A program made the position numbers and the translations under genes. The notes beneath the pieces were generated by a model. It ran no database searches, was not told the DNA's origin, and saw only the letters and a program-made list of their open reading frames with translations. From Setomelanomma holmii (Eukaryota; Ascomycota; Dothideomycetes; Pleosporales; Phaeosphaeriaceae): 20,084 bases of DNA. Shown piece after piece: positions 8,885 through 17,966 of the stretch. Within the stretch, counting starts at the first letter, position 1. Every line of letters starts with the position of its first letter. The stretch is taken from contig ML978389.1 of the NCBI GenBank assembly GCA_010015745.1, positions 1-20,084 on the forward strand, given 5' to 3'.

Positions 8885-10215
8885 ATGACCGAAGTCTCGT
8901 CTACCCGCCTTTACTTGGGCAACCTCCCACGCAATGCCACCAAGGCTGAGGTCGAGGCACACTTCCAGACTCATGGAACCGGTGAGATCACTGAGATCAA
9001 GCTCATGAATGGCTTTGGCTTCATCGAGTACAAGGACGCCATGGACGCGCGTGACGTCGTTCCTGGTAAGTGTCACTCCTCACTACAGTCGTGGAATTCG
9101 ATGGACTAACACTGCGACAGCATTCCGTACGTATACGCGCTGCATAATTGACTGAACTTCTTGTACCTAACGGGTCATCAGATGGATCCGACTTCATGGG
9201 TGAACGTTTGATCGTCCAGTTCGCTCGCGGATCTCGCGCTCGCAACGAGAACTTCACGCCCCACGAGCGTGTCCCTCCCAGGCCGCGCCGTACGCCATAC
9301 CGGATGAGAATAGCAAATCTTCCGGTGGAGACCAGCTGGCAGGTTAGAAACCCCGAGCATTGGATTTACCCCGTTCCCATTTGAGGCCTGTCACCAGTTC
9401 CTGGACCAGCAATGGCTTGTCTTCGCACACTCCCTGTTTCCCCCTTCTGGATTTGGACTGGGCTTAACCTCGATTGTATAGGATCTCAAAGACTTTGCCC
9501 GTCAGTCTGGATTGGACGTCGTCTATTCCGAAGTTGGTCGCGAGCGCGATGGCACTGGGTTCGTATACCCAATTCCAACCCGAAGTCCTTCTTACTGATC
9601 TCCGAGCCTAGATTTGTCGAGTACGAGACGCAGGCCGATTTGAAGACCGCAGTGGAGAAGCTGGACCGCCGTGAGTTCAAGGGTCAGGAAGTCACCTGCA
9701 CCCAGGACGTTTCCGATCCACCCCCACCTCCTCCATTCAAACCAAGGGCTCCCTACGGAGGCCCTGGTGGACCAGATGATCGCGGCCGTGATAGATACCG
9801 CTCTCGCTCGCCCATGGGCCGCCGTGGTGGCGCTTACCCACCCGCTCCCTACGACGACTATTACGACCGTCGCGGCCCTCCCCGTGGCTACAGCCCTCGT
9901 CGCGACGACTATCGGCGACGTACACCGCCTCGTGACTTTGATTACAGGCGTGACGGAGGGTATGGACGCTCTCCCCCGCGTGGTCGCATGGGAGGCCCCG
10001 ATGAGTATGGTCCACCGCGCGCCCGCTACCCTGACGATCCTTACGATGCCAGGGCCGGACCACCTCCCCGTCGCTACGACGACCCATACATGAACGGTCA
10101 TGGCCGCCCCTACGAGGCAGGCCGCCCGCCGTCTCCGCGTGGTGCTCGTCCACGCAGCCCTGGAGGCCGCCCGCCATACGATGCTGCGGCGGAGTACCCA
10201 CCGCGTCGTTATTAG
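8885..10215 (+). CDS. SR-type pre-mRNA splicing factor with two RRMs (Srp2-like)
   Basis: Five exons, 8885-9065, 9121-9126, 9182-9342, 9482-9558 and 9612-10215, give 342 aa. Exon 2 is only 6 nt; with its flanking codons it encodes Ala-Phe-His and restores RRM1. RRM1 (residues 7-79) has RNP2 RLYLGNL and RNP1 GFGFIEY; RRM2 (about 103-172) has RMRIANLP and GTGFVEYE. Residues 177-342 are rich in Arg, Pro, Tyr, Gly and Asp with many RSRSP, SPR and TPPR elements, the phosphorylatable tail of SR proteins. It should act in the nucleus in splice-site choice and mRNA handling. The start context CCACCATGA is strong. Intron 3 (9343-9481, 139 bp) is longer than the others (53-55 bp). The family match to fission yeast Srp2-like proteins is by overall design from memory. 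Confidence 0.93.
9121..9126 (+). other. 6-nt microexon of the SR-protein gene
   Basis: CATTCC is bounded by an AG acceptor (CGACAG at 9115-9120) and a GTACGT donor at 9127. Joining G from exon 1, these six bases and AT from exon 3 gives GCA TTC CAT, making DVVPAFHGSDFMGE in RRM1, which fits the family. Skipping it stays in frame but loses two residues. Confidence 0.85.
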
Positions 10216-10659
10216 TACATGGCCCTCTCTAGATCCACATCAGCTTGCTATGATCCTTACTCATCTGCGGTAGGACATATTGAGGTGACTGTCGAGTCAT
10301 CAGAAGGCATTGGCCCAAAGGACCGGCTTTGCTTGGGATGGTTCGAGGCCTGGGTCTAATCAGACTGCTATGTTTCCTATTTTCCGGTTGCCATCGGATG
10401 GATGTTTGACCGGTCTGTTCTGGATGCTTGTATCATTCTATGCTGCGGCTGCAGCCCAGGTTACCCGATACGCTTTCATTGGCCTCACAGGACGCAGCCA
10501 CATGCCTCCTACGAAAATGTAAATTAGCCAAAAGGGTGGTCCTTTTCCTGCATGCTAAGTCTTCCAAATGTATTATGGAATTTCTTCAACTTTCCCGTGT
10601 ACCCGAATGGGCACTATGTATGTAAGGCCAGCACGAGAGCATCGGAACAGCGTCAAAAT
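10216..10659. other. 3' flank of the SR-protein gene, no gene seen
   Basis: Probably the 3' untranslated region and spacer. No polyadenylation signal could be assigned with confidence. Short open frames here have no recognisable features. Confidence 0.45.
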
Positions 10660-11805
10660 GTTCCTCGCGCTGTCATTTCTGCATTGACGATGACTCGTCT
10701 ACTCAGTAGCCTGTAAGATAATGTACCTTCAAGAAATACAGCCGTCAGCGTCGGGTTTGCGCTTGCTTTTCTACTGGTCGTCACGTAGCGGCCTATTTGG
10801 CGGACATCGGCAGGCTCGACATCCGACTTTCCGCCTCGTACGTCTCGCATTCGTACCTCAACAACCACTTCAGCAATCGAGACGCATCTTCCTGAGCTAT
10901 GGGCGCAAGAAATCATCATTTCTGCGCCCGGCCAGCCCTTGACATTCGAAGAGAGAGAGAAAGGTATCACAACGCGCCAACTCCTTACACATTCGTCTGG
11001 CTCAGGGTATGACATCTTGCACCCTCTCCTTCTCGTATGGCGCCAGTCTCGCGGTGAAGGCCCAATCTTGTTGACTGGTGCGCTGCCTGATGCGCTGACG
11101 CAACCGGGCGTCTTCCAGCCTAGCGAGGGATGGACGTACGGTGGTGGCTACGACTAGGTCGGCCTTTTAATTTCACGCATCACAAACACAAGTCTAGGAG
11201 ATTACATGCGCAGCGAAATCTTCGACATCGTCGGGTGCGATCAACGCATCGGTTTCTGGCGCTCCGACGTCTCGCAGCACGGCGACATAGTACAAATCGT
11301 CACGCGCGCTCTAAGCGGCGATTTAGTCGAGTACCCGCTTCCAGAACAGAAGAGCGAAAGAGGTGGAGGCGGATTATTCTGCTCGTCGAGGAATTACATT
11401 CAGATCTTACAAGACCTGATCTTACCGGAGCCGAAAATCCTATCAAAAGATAGCCTAGATATACTCTTCGCTTCGCAATTCGAAGACCCGTCTCCGGCGC
11501 TCGATCAGTTGCGCGCAAGCACACCGATGTTCAGCGCGATGACGGGCCCGTTGACGGCGTCGTTGCCGCCGAGTGGGACGAATCATGCGCTCGGAGGTAT
11601 ACTGGTTATGGAGAATAGTGAGCTTGGTGAGACGAGGGGAACGATGGCGTGGGGTGGGGCGTATAGTCCGCTATAGTTCGTGAATAAGGAGAAGGGTGTG
11701 GCGGCGTGGTATGGGAGTGAGGTATTTCCGCCTACTGATGAGCTGAGTAGTAAGCTTATGGGCGCGTTTGTGAGCGAGGTTTGGGAGAGGGTTGGGAAGG
11801 CTTGA
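10660..11805 (+). pseudogene. class-C beta-lactamase-like serine hydrolase pseudogene
   Basis: Frame 1 gives IETHLPELW (about 10879), then FEEREKGITTRQLLTHSSG (10945 on), a WRQSRGE segment, FQPSEGWTYGGGYD and, further on, GTNHALGGILVME and GTMAWGGAYSPL. It ends with GVAAWYGSEVFPPTDEL and TGA at 11803-11805. This order matches the fungal beta-lactamase/transpeptidase-like family (PF00144), whose members are esterases, transesterases or lactam hydrolases. TAG at 11155 and TAG at 11674 both replace an expected Trp; each is a TGG-to-TAG change, the CpA-to-TpA pattern typical of RIP. The N-terminal region with the SxxK nucleophile is not readable: 10660-10870 has stops and no clear motif, although VPRAVISA at 10660 may be the old start of the domain. 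The gene is dead unless both stops are errors. Confidence 0.85.
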
Positions 11806-12121
11806 GAAGGTGAGGAGGTTGACGATCTGATAGGCCAAAGCACGTGCCCATGATAGAGGTACAAAATCACGCACATCTTCGATCTTCTTCTCTTCCAATC
11901 AGCCATTGAGTGTTCTGTTCCAAATTGGAGGTGTCATCATAATGTCCCTTTCTTTTGTCCAAAAGCCGAGTCATAGTGAACCATGTTCTGGCTGTTTCTT
12001 CCTACACTCTGAAACTCCAAATCTGGAACGTGACTATTGGATAATTGCGCCGCCTTTCGTCTGCCAAAGCTGCTGCTAGACTTCGTCATGTCGATCGTCC
12101 GCCACCCTTCCGGTCTCACTA
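11806..12121. other. spacer without recognised features
   Basis: No open frame with recognisable features on either strand and no obvious repeat. Confidence 0.4.
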
Positions 12122-12538
12122 TCACTCCAATATCCGTTGAAGCAATAAGCAAGTTCTCAGGAGGCCGTTTGAGACACTACGACCAAGTCTATAATGCCTC
12201 CTCCGGCCTTCGAGAATGTTTCCAATACACTTCCCGCCTTCGATTGACATTCCAAAGAATACAAGAAATTGCTGATGTGCTCCTGGATTTTCCTGTCTTC
12301 CAAAAGAACGGCAGATGTCTTTGATGTTGTGCCCGTTACGCCTTGGAATAACATACTCGTGAGTTGACAAGGGATGTTGGACATGAAGAAGCTTGGTCAA
12401 GTCTGCTTCGTTTCGACTTTTGGACCAGAAGAACCACGTCCCGCGCCATGACATCTTGGTGTTCTTCATGCCGGGAACCTCGAAGAAATTCGCGTGGGGA
12501 TGCTCGCATACGCGAGTGAGGCCGATCCAAAAAGAAGA
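12122..12538 (-). pseudogene. unrecognised decayed protein fragment
   Basis: The minus strand is open from about 12538 to 12122 in one frame. It reads SSFWIGLTRVCEHPHANFFE, then VPGMKNTKMSWRGTWFFWSK and a less convincing tail. A neighbouring frame (12732-12466) gives NLYSGPKTSRTVDMPEMSRI, which may be an earlier part of the same old gene separated by frameshifts. The Trp-, Phe- and Cys-rich composition looks more protein-like than the surroundings. I know no family for it, and it could be chance or a gene still intact with introns I cannot place. Confidence 0.25.
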
Positions 12539-13012
12539 TTAGTGGTCCGGCATGATTGGGTTGAGTGATCCAAACGCATGCTCATTTGAGTTGGCCAGAT
12601 TCTCGACATTTCAGGCATATCTACAGTGCGCGAAGTCTTAGGACCAGAGTATAAATTCCAGCCGAAGTCTAGACTCTCTTCTGTCATCGTCCAGCCGTCT
12701 GTGCAATATCCATAACCATTACCCGATATCATTCATGTTGGCTTTTGCTCAGCCAAAGAAAAGTCGCTATTGGCGGTTATGTGTTTGGTGATCCTGCCTC
12801 CTTTTTGCTGGTCTTTGAAGATCTGAAAGTCCTTCTAGCGCAAGTGCGTAGAGTCGATGTGCTGTATTAGAATACACAAACGCAGTGTCCGTGTTCGGAC
12901 AAGATATCAAAATTCAAGCACGAAGTATACATGTCCAAAAGCGTCGTTGCTCGACATTATATATGTCGCCCTTGGGAAGTCACGATGCAGCACGCAACAG
13001 AGGGGATCAAAG

Positions 13013-13020
13013 TATAAATA
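13013..13020 (+). promoter_or_regulatory. TATA box (TATAAATA)
   Basis: TATAAATA is followed by a C/T-rich leader and an ATG at 13102, 89 bp downstream, a spacing usual for fungal genes with short leaders. Confidence 0.5.
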
Positions 13021-13101
13021 CCTGAACTTCCCCAGGCTCTTATTTCCTTGCCATCACATTCAGCATTCCTTCCACCACCAAGGTCACCTAAGTACTGCGC
13101 T

Positions 13102-13269
13102 ATGTTTTCTCCTGCCGAGAATCCATCAGGACAAGAAAGATGTTCCGAAACCAAGGCTTTTGAATGCATGTTCCTGCACGCAGCACGCATGCTACACGTC
13201 CGTGTAAATCCGATCCACCGGTCTTACACTTCTCATACTTCTGACATTTTTGGTACGGGAAAGATCTGA
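13102..13269 (+). CDS. possible 55-aa small protein behind a TATA box
   Basis: The frame begins MFSPAENPSGQERCSETKAF and ends in GTGKI, with two Cys and several His. There is no signal peptide, membrane segment or known domain. The TATA box at 13013 and pyrimidine-rich leader are its only support. It could be a chance frame in a noncoding transcript. Confidence 0.2.
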   Translation: MFSPAENPSGQERCSETKAFECMFLHAARMLHVRVNPIHRSYTSHTSDIFGTGKI

Positions 13270-13709
13270 GTCTAGTCGTATGTGCGCTTCTGTCCAGACG
13301 AAAACTGACGGACTGGATTGCATGTTCAAACTGATTTCATTATTCCATCATAGACTCAAACCTGGACCTGGTTGGAAAATATAGAGCAGTTGGATTATGT
13401 TTCTTTTGAAAAGACAAAATGATTCCGTTAAAGTGCTCCAAAGAGCTCATCAGTGAGGTTGTCATTCGAACTTTTGCGACACAGAGCTATGTTCTGTCGT
13501 GCCATTCTTAGAAGAAGACTCAATGGTTGTCATGCGGCTACACGTCATCACGTTGTCGTCCCTAGCACGGCTAAGAACAAGATCTTCATTTCTCGACAAA
13601 GTAACTGCGGTTTGATGACCATGGTACGATGATAAATATGAAAGCATACCTCAAATCGCCAAACTCTGGGACCCATGTCCTTTCTCCTGAGGTTTGGTCC
13701 CCGAAACAG

Positions 13710-13720
13710 TATATATAAAA
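13710..13720 (+). promoter_or_regulatory. TATA box (TATATATAAAA)
   Basis: A strong TATA motif 82 bp upstream of an ATG at 13792. It shares TATAAAAGCTC with the TATA box at 5521. Confidence 0.5.
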
Positions 13721-13791
13721 GCTCAGTCGTCGCGCAAATCTGCATCCTCCTCAATCAATACCCATAATTCGTGGCCAAATAATCGACGAAG

Positions 13792-13980
13792 ATGCTGATA
13801 TTCCGTGGCTGTTGCCTCAAAATGAGTCACACGAAGCAACGATGTCCAGCACCTTCATATGAAAAGCGAAAGAAACAATCAGCCCAAAACATCGCGAAAA
13901 TCACCGTATGTGCTCTTCTTCCTTTTGAAACACATTATGAACCTTCTCATAGCCAGTATCGCCCGACGCATTCCATTTGA
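13792..13980 (+). CDS. possible 62-aa small basic protein behind a TATA box
   Basis: The frame reads MLIFRGCCLKMSHTKQRCPA at the start, then a Lys/Arg-rich stretch, and stops at 13980 just before the next TATA box at 13982. No known domain, no convincing signal peptide. Support is limited to promoter placement, so this is tentative. Confidence 0.2.
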   Translation: MLIFRGCCLKMSHTKQRCPAPSYEKRKKQSAQNIAKITVCALLPFETHYEPSHSQYRPTHSI

Positions 13981-13981
13981 G

Positions 13982-13994
13982 TATATATATATAA
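13982..13994 (+). promoter_or_regulatory. TATA box (alternating TA run)
   Basis: An alternating TA run ending in AAA, 41 bp ahead of an ATG at 14023. This is close for a TATA-to-ATG distance, so transcription, if any, may start at or within the frame. It may also be a simple TA repeat. Confidence 0.35.
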
Positions 13995-14022
13995 ATTCGA
14001 CGATCGACACTCAGCTATCGTT

Positions 14023-14160
14023 ATGACGTCTGCTCTCCCAGCTTCGTCAAGGTCGACGAAATCGTCGAGTCACTCTATACATGTCCTGTCGTCGCGTCGC
14101 TTCGCAAAACCAGAAAGCGAACGTTCCATACCTGCGGTGACCGAGACCACTGTTCAGTAG
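14023..14160 (+). CDS. possible 45-aa Ser/Thr-rich small protein
   Basis: The frame reads MTSALPASSRSTKSSSHSIH and ends with AVTETTVQ and TAG at 14158-14160. It is Ser-, Thr- and Arg-rich and probably disordered. No family was recognised. Only the adjacent TATA run supports it. Confidence 0.15.
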   Translation: MTSALPASSRSTKSSSHSIHVLSSRRFAKPESERSIPAVTETTVQ

Positions 14161-14286
14161 CTCAGCGCGCCAATATGTGTACACTGAATTACGAAAAGAT
14201 ACATAACACGGCTTAAGCACCAGTTTTGGAGCGCGCCCAAAGGGAGGGAAAGTGGAGCACATGTTTATGCCCTTGGTTGGAGCATG

Positions 14287-14293
14287 TATATAA
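14287..14293 (+). promoter_or_regulatory. TATA box (TATATAA)
   Basis: TATATAA is followed by a CT/CA-rich leader and an ATG at 14359 in the context CTACGATGG. The frame stops after 20 codons at 14421, with GTGAGAG two bases later, which resembles a 5' splice site. Confidence 0.45.
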
Positions 14294-14794
14294 GCTGATC
14301 CCTAGCCTCGTAAAGTCTCCTTCACCATACATCACCCAGAAAACATCCGAAATCTACGATGGACTCTGAAAATGTTTCTCTGCTTTGGGAGAGAACCACG
14401 GTCAAGCGTCATGTCCTATAAGGTGAGAGTTCGGCAACAGAGAAATCCAGCTTGCGTGGACAACTCGCTGTCATGCGTTGAAATGCATTTGCGAGTTTAC
14501 CAAATGGGATATGACGCACGTCGCTTGTCAGGCGGTGGAAAAAAGGCATCAAAAGTGCCATGTATGATGTACATGATCGTCCCGATACTCCATACATCTC
14601 CTATTGATATAAATGCTCCACGTACGAGCAATCCTCGATACACCAGAAATCAGAAATCGGTTTCAAAAACCTACGCAGCGATGGTTGATGTCTCTCTCCC
14701 TGCCGAGATTCCAAAACGACATGATGGCAGATGTATGTTCTTGCTTTTATTTGGAAAGTGTAAATGAGAGACTCAGCGAGTAATGTTTGCAAGC

Positions 14795-15095
14795 GAAATG
14801 ACGAGCTAGAACAATTGGGTGCAGGACGTCTACGCTTAATCCATCACTGCGATGTCGATTGAGCAAATCGCCTCTCTTTATCTACCGTGGGATGTAGCTG
14901 AAGGCTCTCGCACACCAGAACTCGGCAAGCGATAAATTATTGATACAGTGAAGGCATCTCGGCATGTATGATGAACCTACAATTGTCTTTCTAGAGCTAC
15001 GCGTATACGTTCATGCAGCACTGAGAGGTGCATCTCGAAAGAGAACCTGTGGTGTCCAGTCAGATAGGGAAATGCGTGGCGGGACCAGCTATTGA
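14795..15095. repeat. diverged noncoding repeat, copy 2
   Basis: Similar to 5160-5535, best at 14884-15012 against 5326-5454 with no gaps. The upstream GAAATGA and CAATTG blocks and the downstream AAAGAGA and TCAGA blocks keep their order. About 50-60 bp present in copy 1 (around 5212-5290) are absent here. The TATA box of copy 1 is not preserved. Confidence 0.6.
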
Positions 15096-15258
15096 ATCAA
15101 GCCGAAGGGCATGGGCTACACATCATCAACGTCCAATGGGCTCAGTAGCATCACAAGCATGATGATGCGCGAATCAAATGGTCAGTTGACCTCACTCGCA
15201 TTCTCAGGTAGGCACTATGAAGTTTCGCCTGTGTTGTGCTCGTCGTGATTCGCCACGG

Positions 15259-16146
15259 TCAACTTGCTTCCTGCCACAACAGCACAGCTCTGCGCATCTC
15301 GCTCTTAGACATTTTTAACCCGCACTGCGGACAACCGACTCTAATCCATGCTCCTTCTCCGACCGCGCGCTGGACAGTATTGTGTAGGCAGTATGAACAC
15401 GTGTCATTCCCATGCCGGCAATGCTTGGTTGGAAGGTGCCTAGGGAACTCAAAGACATGCAAACTACGGTGGCAATATATGCATTGGTTACTGTAGCGAG
15501 GTAACGGTGTCCGCTGCGTCCTCATTGTCGGTGTCGAGTGCCTTGGGCGTAGCACCGCCTGGCGCATCTGGTTCTCTTGTTGATGTTGTAGCAAGTAGGC
15601 ATATCTCGCGTTGTCTGACGTTGCGTGTAGACCTCCACGATTCTCTGATATGTGGTCGAGAGGAGCTTGTGCAGAGAACGACCGATGCATTCCGTATGGC
15701 AAGGGCGCGGAACGTGGCTGGTCCAATGTCAGATGTAGGTGAGTAGATGATTTCCTGCGGAGTGTGCGAGGAGGCGAGGTACGGGAGTTGATTGTGGAGG
15801 CCGGTCGTTCGGACGGAGAACAGGGTGAATTGGATCGTTGTGTTCTCACCGCAGTCGGAAAAGACGAAGGGCTTGGGTGCGCTACGACCAAACGGTCTCG
15901 AGGTTCGAGTAGATGGTATGGCGGTGGAGGAGTACGTGGTGGCTGGGAAGGGGTGACATTCGGAAGTGGCACAATCCTGCTGCCATGTCTCGACCTAGGT
16001 TCCCTGCTTCGCCTCCTGAAGTTGATTGACGAGGTGTGTCGCGAGCTCGAAGCCGAACTGTTGGTGCGGTCGGACCGCTCCCGAAGCCTGTGCGTAGGTC
16101 GATGAAATACGCGGCTAAGACGTCGCAGGCTGATATGGACAGTCAT
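15259..16146 (-). CDS. RING-like zinc-finger protein, 295 aa
   Basis: A single uninterrupted frame starts at ATG 16146, the first ATG in this frame, and ends with TGA at 15261-15259. Residues 1-215 are Ser-, Pro- and Arg-rich and look disordered, with stretches such as RTPPPPYHL. Residues 222-275 hold a compact cysteine/histidine pattern: CIYC at 222-225, HCRH at 241-244, CSYC at 250-253 and CPQC at 272-275. Together with the FEFP and W(I)RVGCPQC context this matches the RING-like finger common in fungal proteins of the form CxxC, CxH, CxxC, CPxC, often annotated as putative E3 ubiquitin ligases. The ligase role is inference: no partner or substrate can be read from the sequence. It lies downstream of the BTB gene on the same strand, 657 bp away. 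Confidence 0.78.
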   Translation of the reverse strand: MTVHISLRRLSRVFHRPTHRLRERSDRTNSSASSSRHTSSINFRRRSREPRSRHGSRIVPLPNVTPSQPPRTPPPPYHLLEPRDRLVVAHPSPSSFPTAVRTQRSNSPCSPSERPASTINSRTSPPRTLRRKSSTHLHLTLDQPRSAPLPYGMHRSFSAQAPLDHISENRGGLHATSDNARYAYLLQHQQENQMRQAVLRPRHSTPTMRTQRTPLPRYSNQCIYCHRSLHVFEFPRHLPTKHCRHGNDTCSYCLHNTVQRAVGEGAWIRVGCPQCGLKMSKSEMRRAVLLWQEAS

Positions 16147-16802
16147 GAGGGGAAAGGATTGTGGGGGAGGTAAAATAAGAGAAAGGAGTGTATATGGAGA
16201 AAGGAAAAGTATGGGATGGTGAGGCGGGGGCGACGAGAATGCGAGCGAGGTTTTGATGTGGAGACGACTCTGTCGAACCGTGGAACTGAGATCAGCCCAT
16301 GTGCGGAGCGAAGCAAGCACGCCATGGTATGGAGTCGGAAGGCGTGTGTCGCAACGTATGCTGTCAGTCAGCTCTGCGCCTGCCTCAGTTCGCTCACCAG
16401 ACAGGTTGAAAGCATAAAACTTCACGGATGGCACGAGGAACACGAAAGCGATCAACTGTAGCACGCCGAATGTGCGATTGAATATGATAATGCCGTCAAT
16501 AATCCCAGTGCGCCAGATTCCGTGCACATCCCAATTTTGCCCGCCACCAACGCCAAACTGTGTTAAGAGATATCGTAATGCGTCAGTATATCGTGTATGC
16601 GTCTTCGCCCAGCGTCATAGGAGAATTCGCGAGAAGCCGTATGTGGGTCTTTCTAAACAAGAGCTGCGAGGTCGTGTAGGGCGCAAATGTTGCGGCAGTG
16701 AAGCGTGGGTTTGGTGAAGATTTAGTTGATAAGTCGTGCCATCTATCCCAATCATGCCCAGAAATGGAACACCTCATCGCATCTCTCTTGGCCAGAAGTA
16801 AC
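16147..16802. other. upstream region of the RING-like gene
   Basis: This holds the promoter of the minus-strand RING-like gene and the 3' flank of the BTB gene. Minus-strand pyrimidine runs lie at about 16150-16210, just ahead of the start. The RING frame stays open upstream to 16527 but has no ATG there. Confidence 0.45.
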
Positions 16803-17966
16803 TCAGATTAGAGTCCACTCATCGTCATCTGGATAGGCACTCCCAGTAAGTGCCAAGACATCAACTGTTGCGGAGGGCATCATCTCTGGGCTTGACATTG
16901 GATCCTCTGGCGTGAGAGTTGTCGATGATTTGGGGCGATGTACGATTGAGAAGCCCTCATCCTCGCTCGAAGAGTCGGTCTCAAAGCCTGTCGCTGGTGA
17001 GGACTGTGGGGCCTTGGGTCTGTGCACAAGCGTAGATGAATTTGACGCCATCGATGCCCACCAAGCATCAGCTTCAGTCTCGGAGTCGGTACTCCTCCTG
17101 TTCTTGCTATTGACAGCATTTATTGCCTCATGCCAGATGCCTGGTCTTGGTTGTGGTGCCTGAGTGGGCATAGGTGGAAGATCCAGGAGCATCTCCTCCG
17201 GTAGATCTCTCGATGCGAGCGTGGTCGGGTGTGGACCGGGCCGAATTTGCAATGTATCGAGCGCGAAGCTTATTATCTCGAACGCGCCTGCAAGATATTA
17301 GAAAGTTCAGATAAGTGAGGAGATATACATACCGTCATCTTCGAAGTTTCGCTCCATGTTAGTGCGGCACAAGTCCTGACGGAATTCTGGTATCTCTCTA
17401 GCGACCTCCAAGAATTCGACACTCTCTGCAAGTCTATGATATTGAAATACCGAGATACAGTAGTTTAGCAGCGTATGCACCAGGCCTTGTTGCTGGCGTG
17501 CCTGTGGACTGGCGAAGTAGGCATAGACGAAGCGAATGGTGTCCAAGAGGTCTCGTGGTGGGTTGGGCAGGCTGGTAGCGAAGTCGACCTGGCAGGAAAA
17601 GTTGCCATGGGCGATGAGCTGAAGCTCGGGTATGTCAAAGTCCTCCGCCATCTTATACGTTTCGGCGTGCAGGAGGAAGCTTATTGGTGCGTATTCGGCA
17701 CCTGGAGGAAGATAGCTACCAGTGTAGCAGTACCGTAGCAGCGAGATAACGGCTGACCGTGAAGGAGCCTCGATATTAGCCTGCGGGCGACCTTGGTAGC
17801 CATCTTCGAAGGCGTGGAATAGTAGCGGGCAACAATCGAGCAGTCGATATGGTGAGACACGATCTGATATGTGGCAGACTTGACCGTCGCGGAGTACAGC
17901 CTTCAATGTCGCATTGCTGGCATTGTTTTCGTCGGTAAGCTGCTCGAGGAAGGAGAGGTCGTCCAT
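16803..17966 (-). CDS. BTB/POZ domain protein, 372 aa
   Basis: Exons 17966-17333 and 17287-16803 join across a 45-bp intron (GTATGT donor, TTGCAG acceptor) that splits a Gly codon. Residues 20-125 form a BTB/POZ fold of the fungal type: LKAVLRDGQVCHISDRVSP, then PLLFHAFEDGYQGR, AVISLLRYCYTGSYLPPGA and a helix region YKMAEDFDIPELQLIAHGNF. BTB domains mediate homo- or hetero-oligomers, and some are Cullin-3 adaptors. Residues 130-210 are helical, resembling the region after BTB in such proteins. The tail (from about 245) is Ser-, Pro- and acidic-rich, contains two copies of VHRPK, and ends DDDEWTLI. No DNA-binding domain is seen. A role as adaptor is inference; the target is unknown. Confidence 0.85.

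Larger units (their letters stand above)
12733..15258. other. 2.5-kb gene-poor region with several TATA boxes and short frames
   Basis: The region has lower coding density than its neighbours. It contains four clear TATA boxes (13013, 13710, 13982, 14287), each followed within 41-89 bp by an ATG opening a frame of 20-62 codons. Copy 2 of the diverged repeat lies near the right end. No long gene, tRNA or rRNA was recognised. Confidence 0.5.

Noticed and set aside
8371..8949. 192-codon frame overlapping the start of the SR-protein gene
   Set aside because: It starts at TTG and runs into RRM1 out of frame; its upstream part is a pyrimidine-rich leader translated into Pro/Ser/Leu.
9592..10101. 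Long antisense and alternate frames over the last SR-protein exon
   Set aside because: Shadows of the GC-biased Arg/Pro/Gly-rich tail; no independent support.
15902..15920. GGTTCGAGT resembling a tRNA T-loop
   Set aside because: Lies within the antisense of the RING-like coding region; no matching acceptor or anticodon stems.
16147..16527. 127-codon upstream extension of the RING-like frame
   Set aside because: No ATG upstream of 16146 in this frame, only a GTG at the far end, and the stretch has no conserved look.
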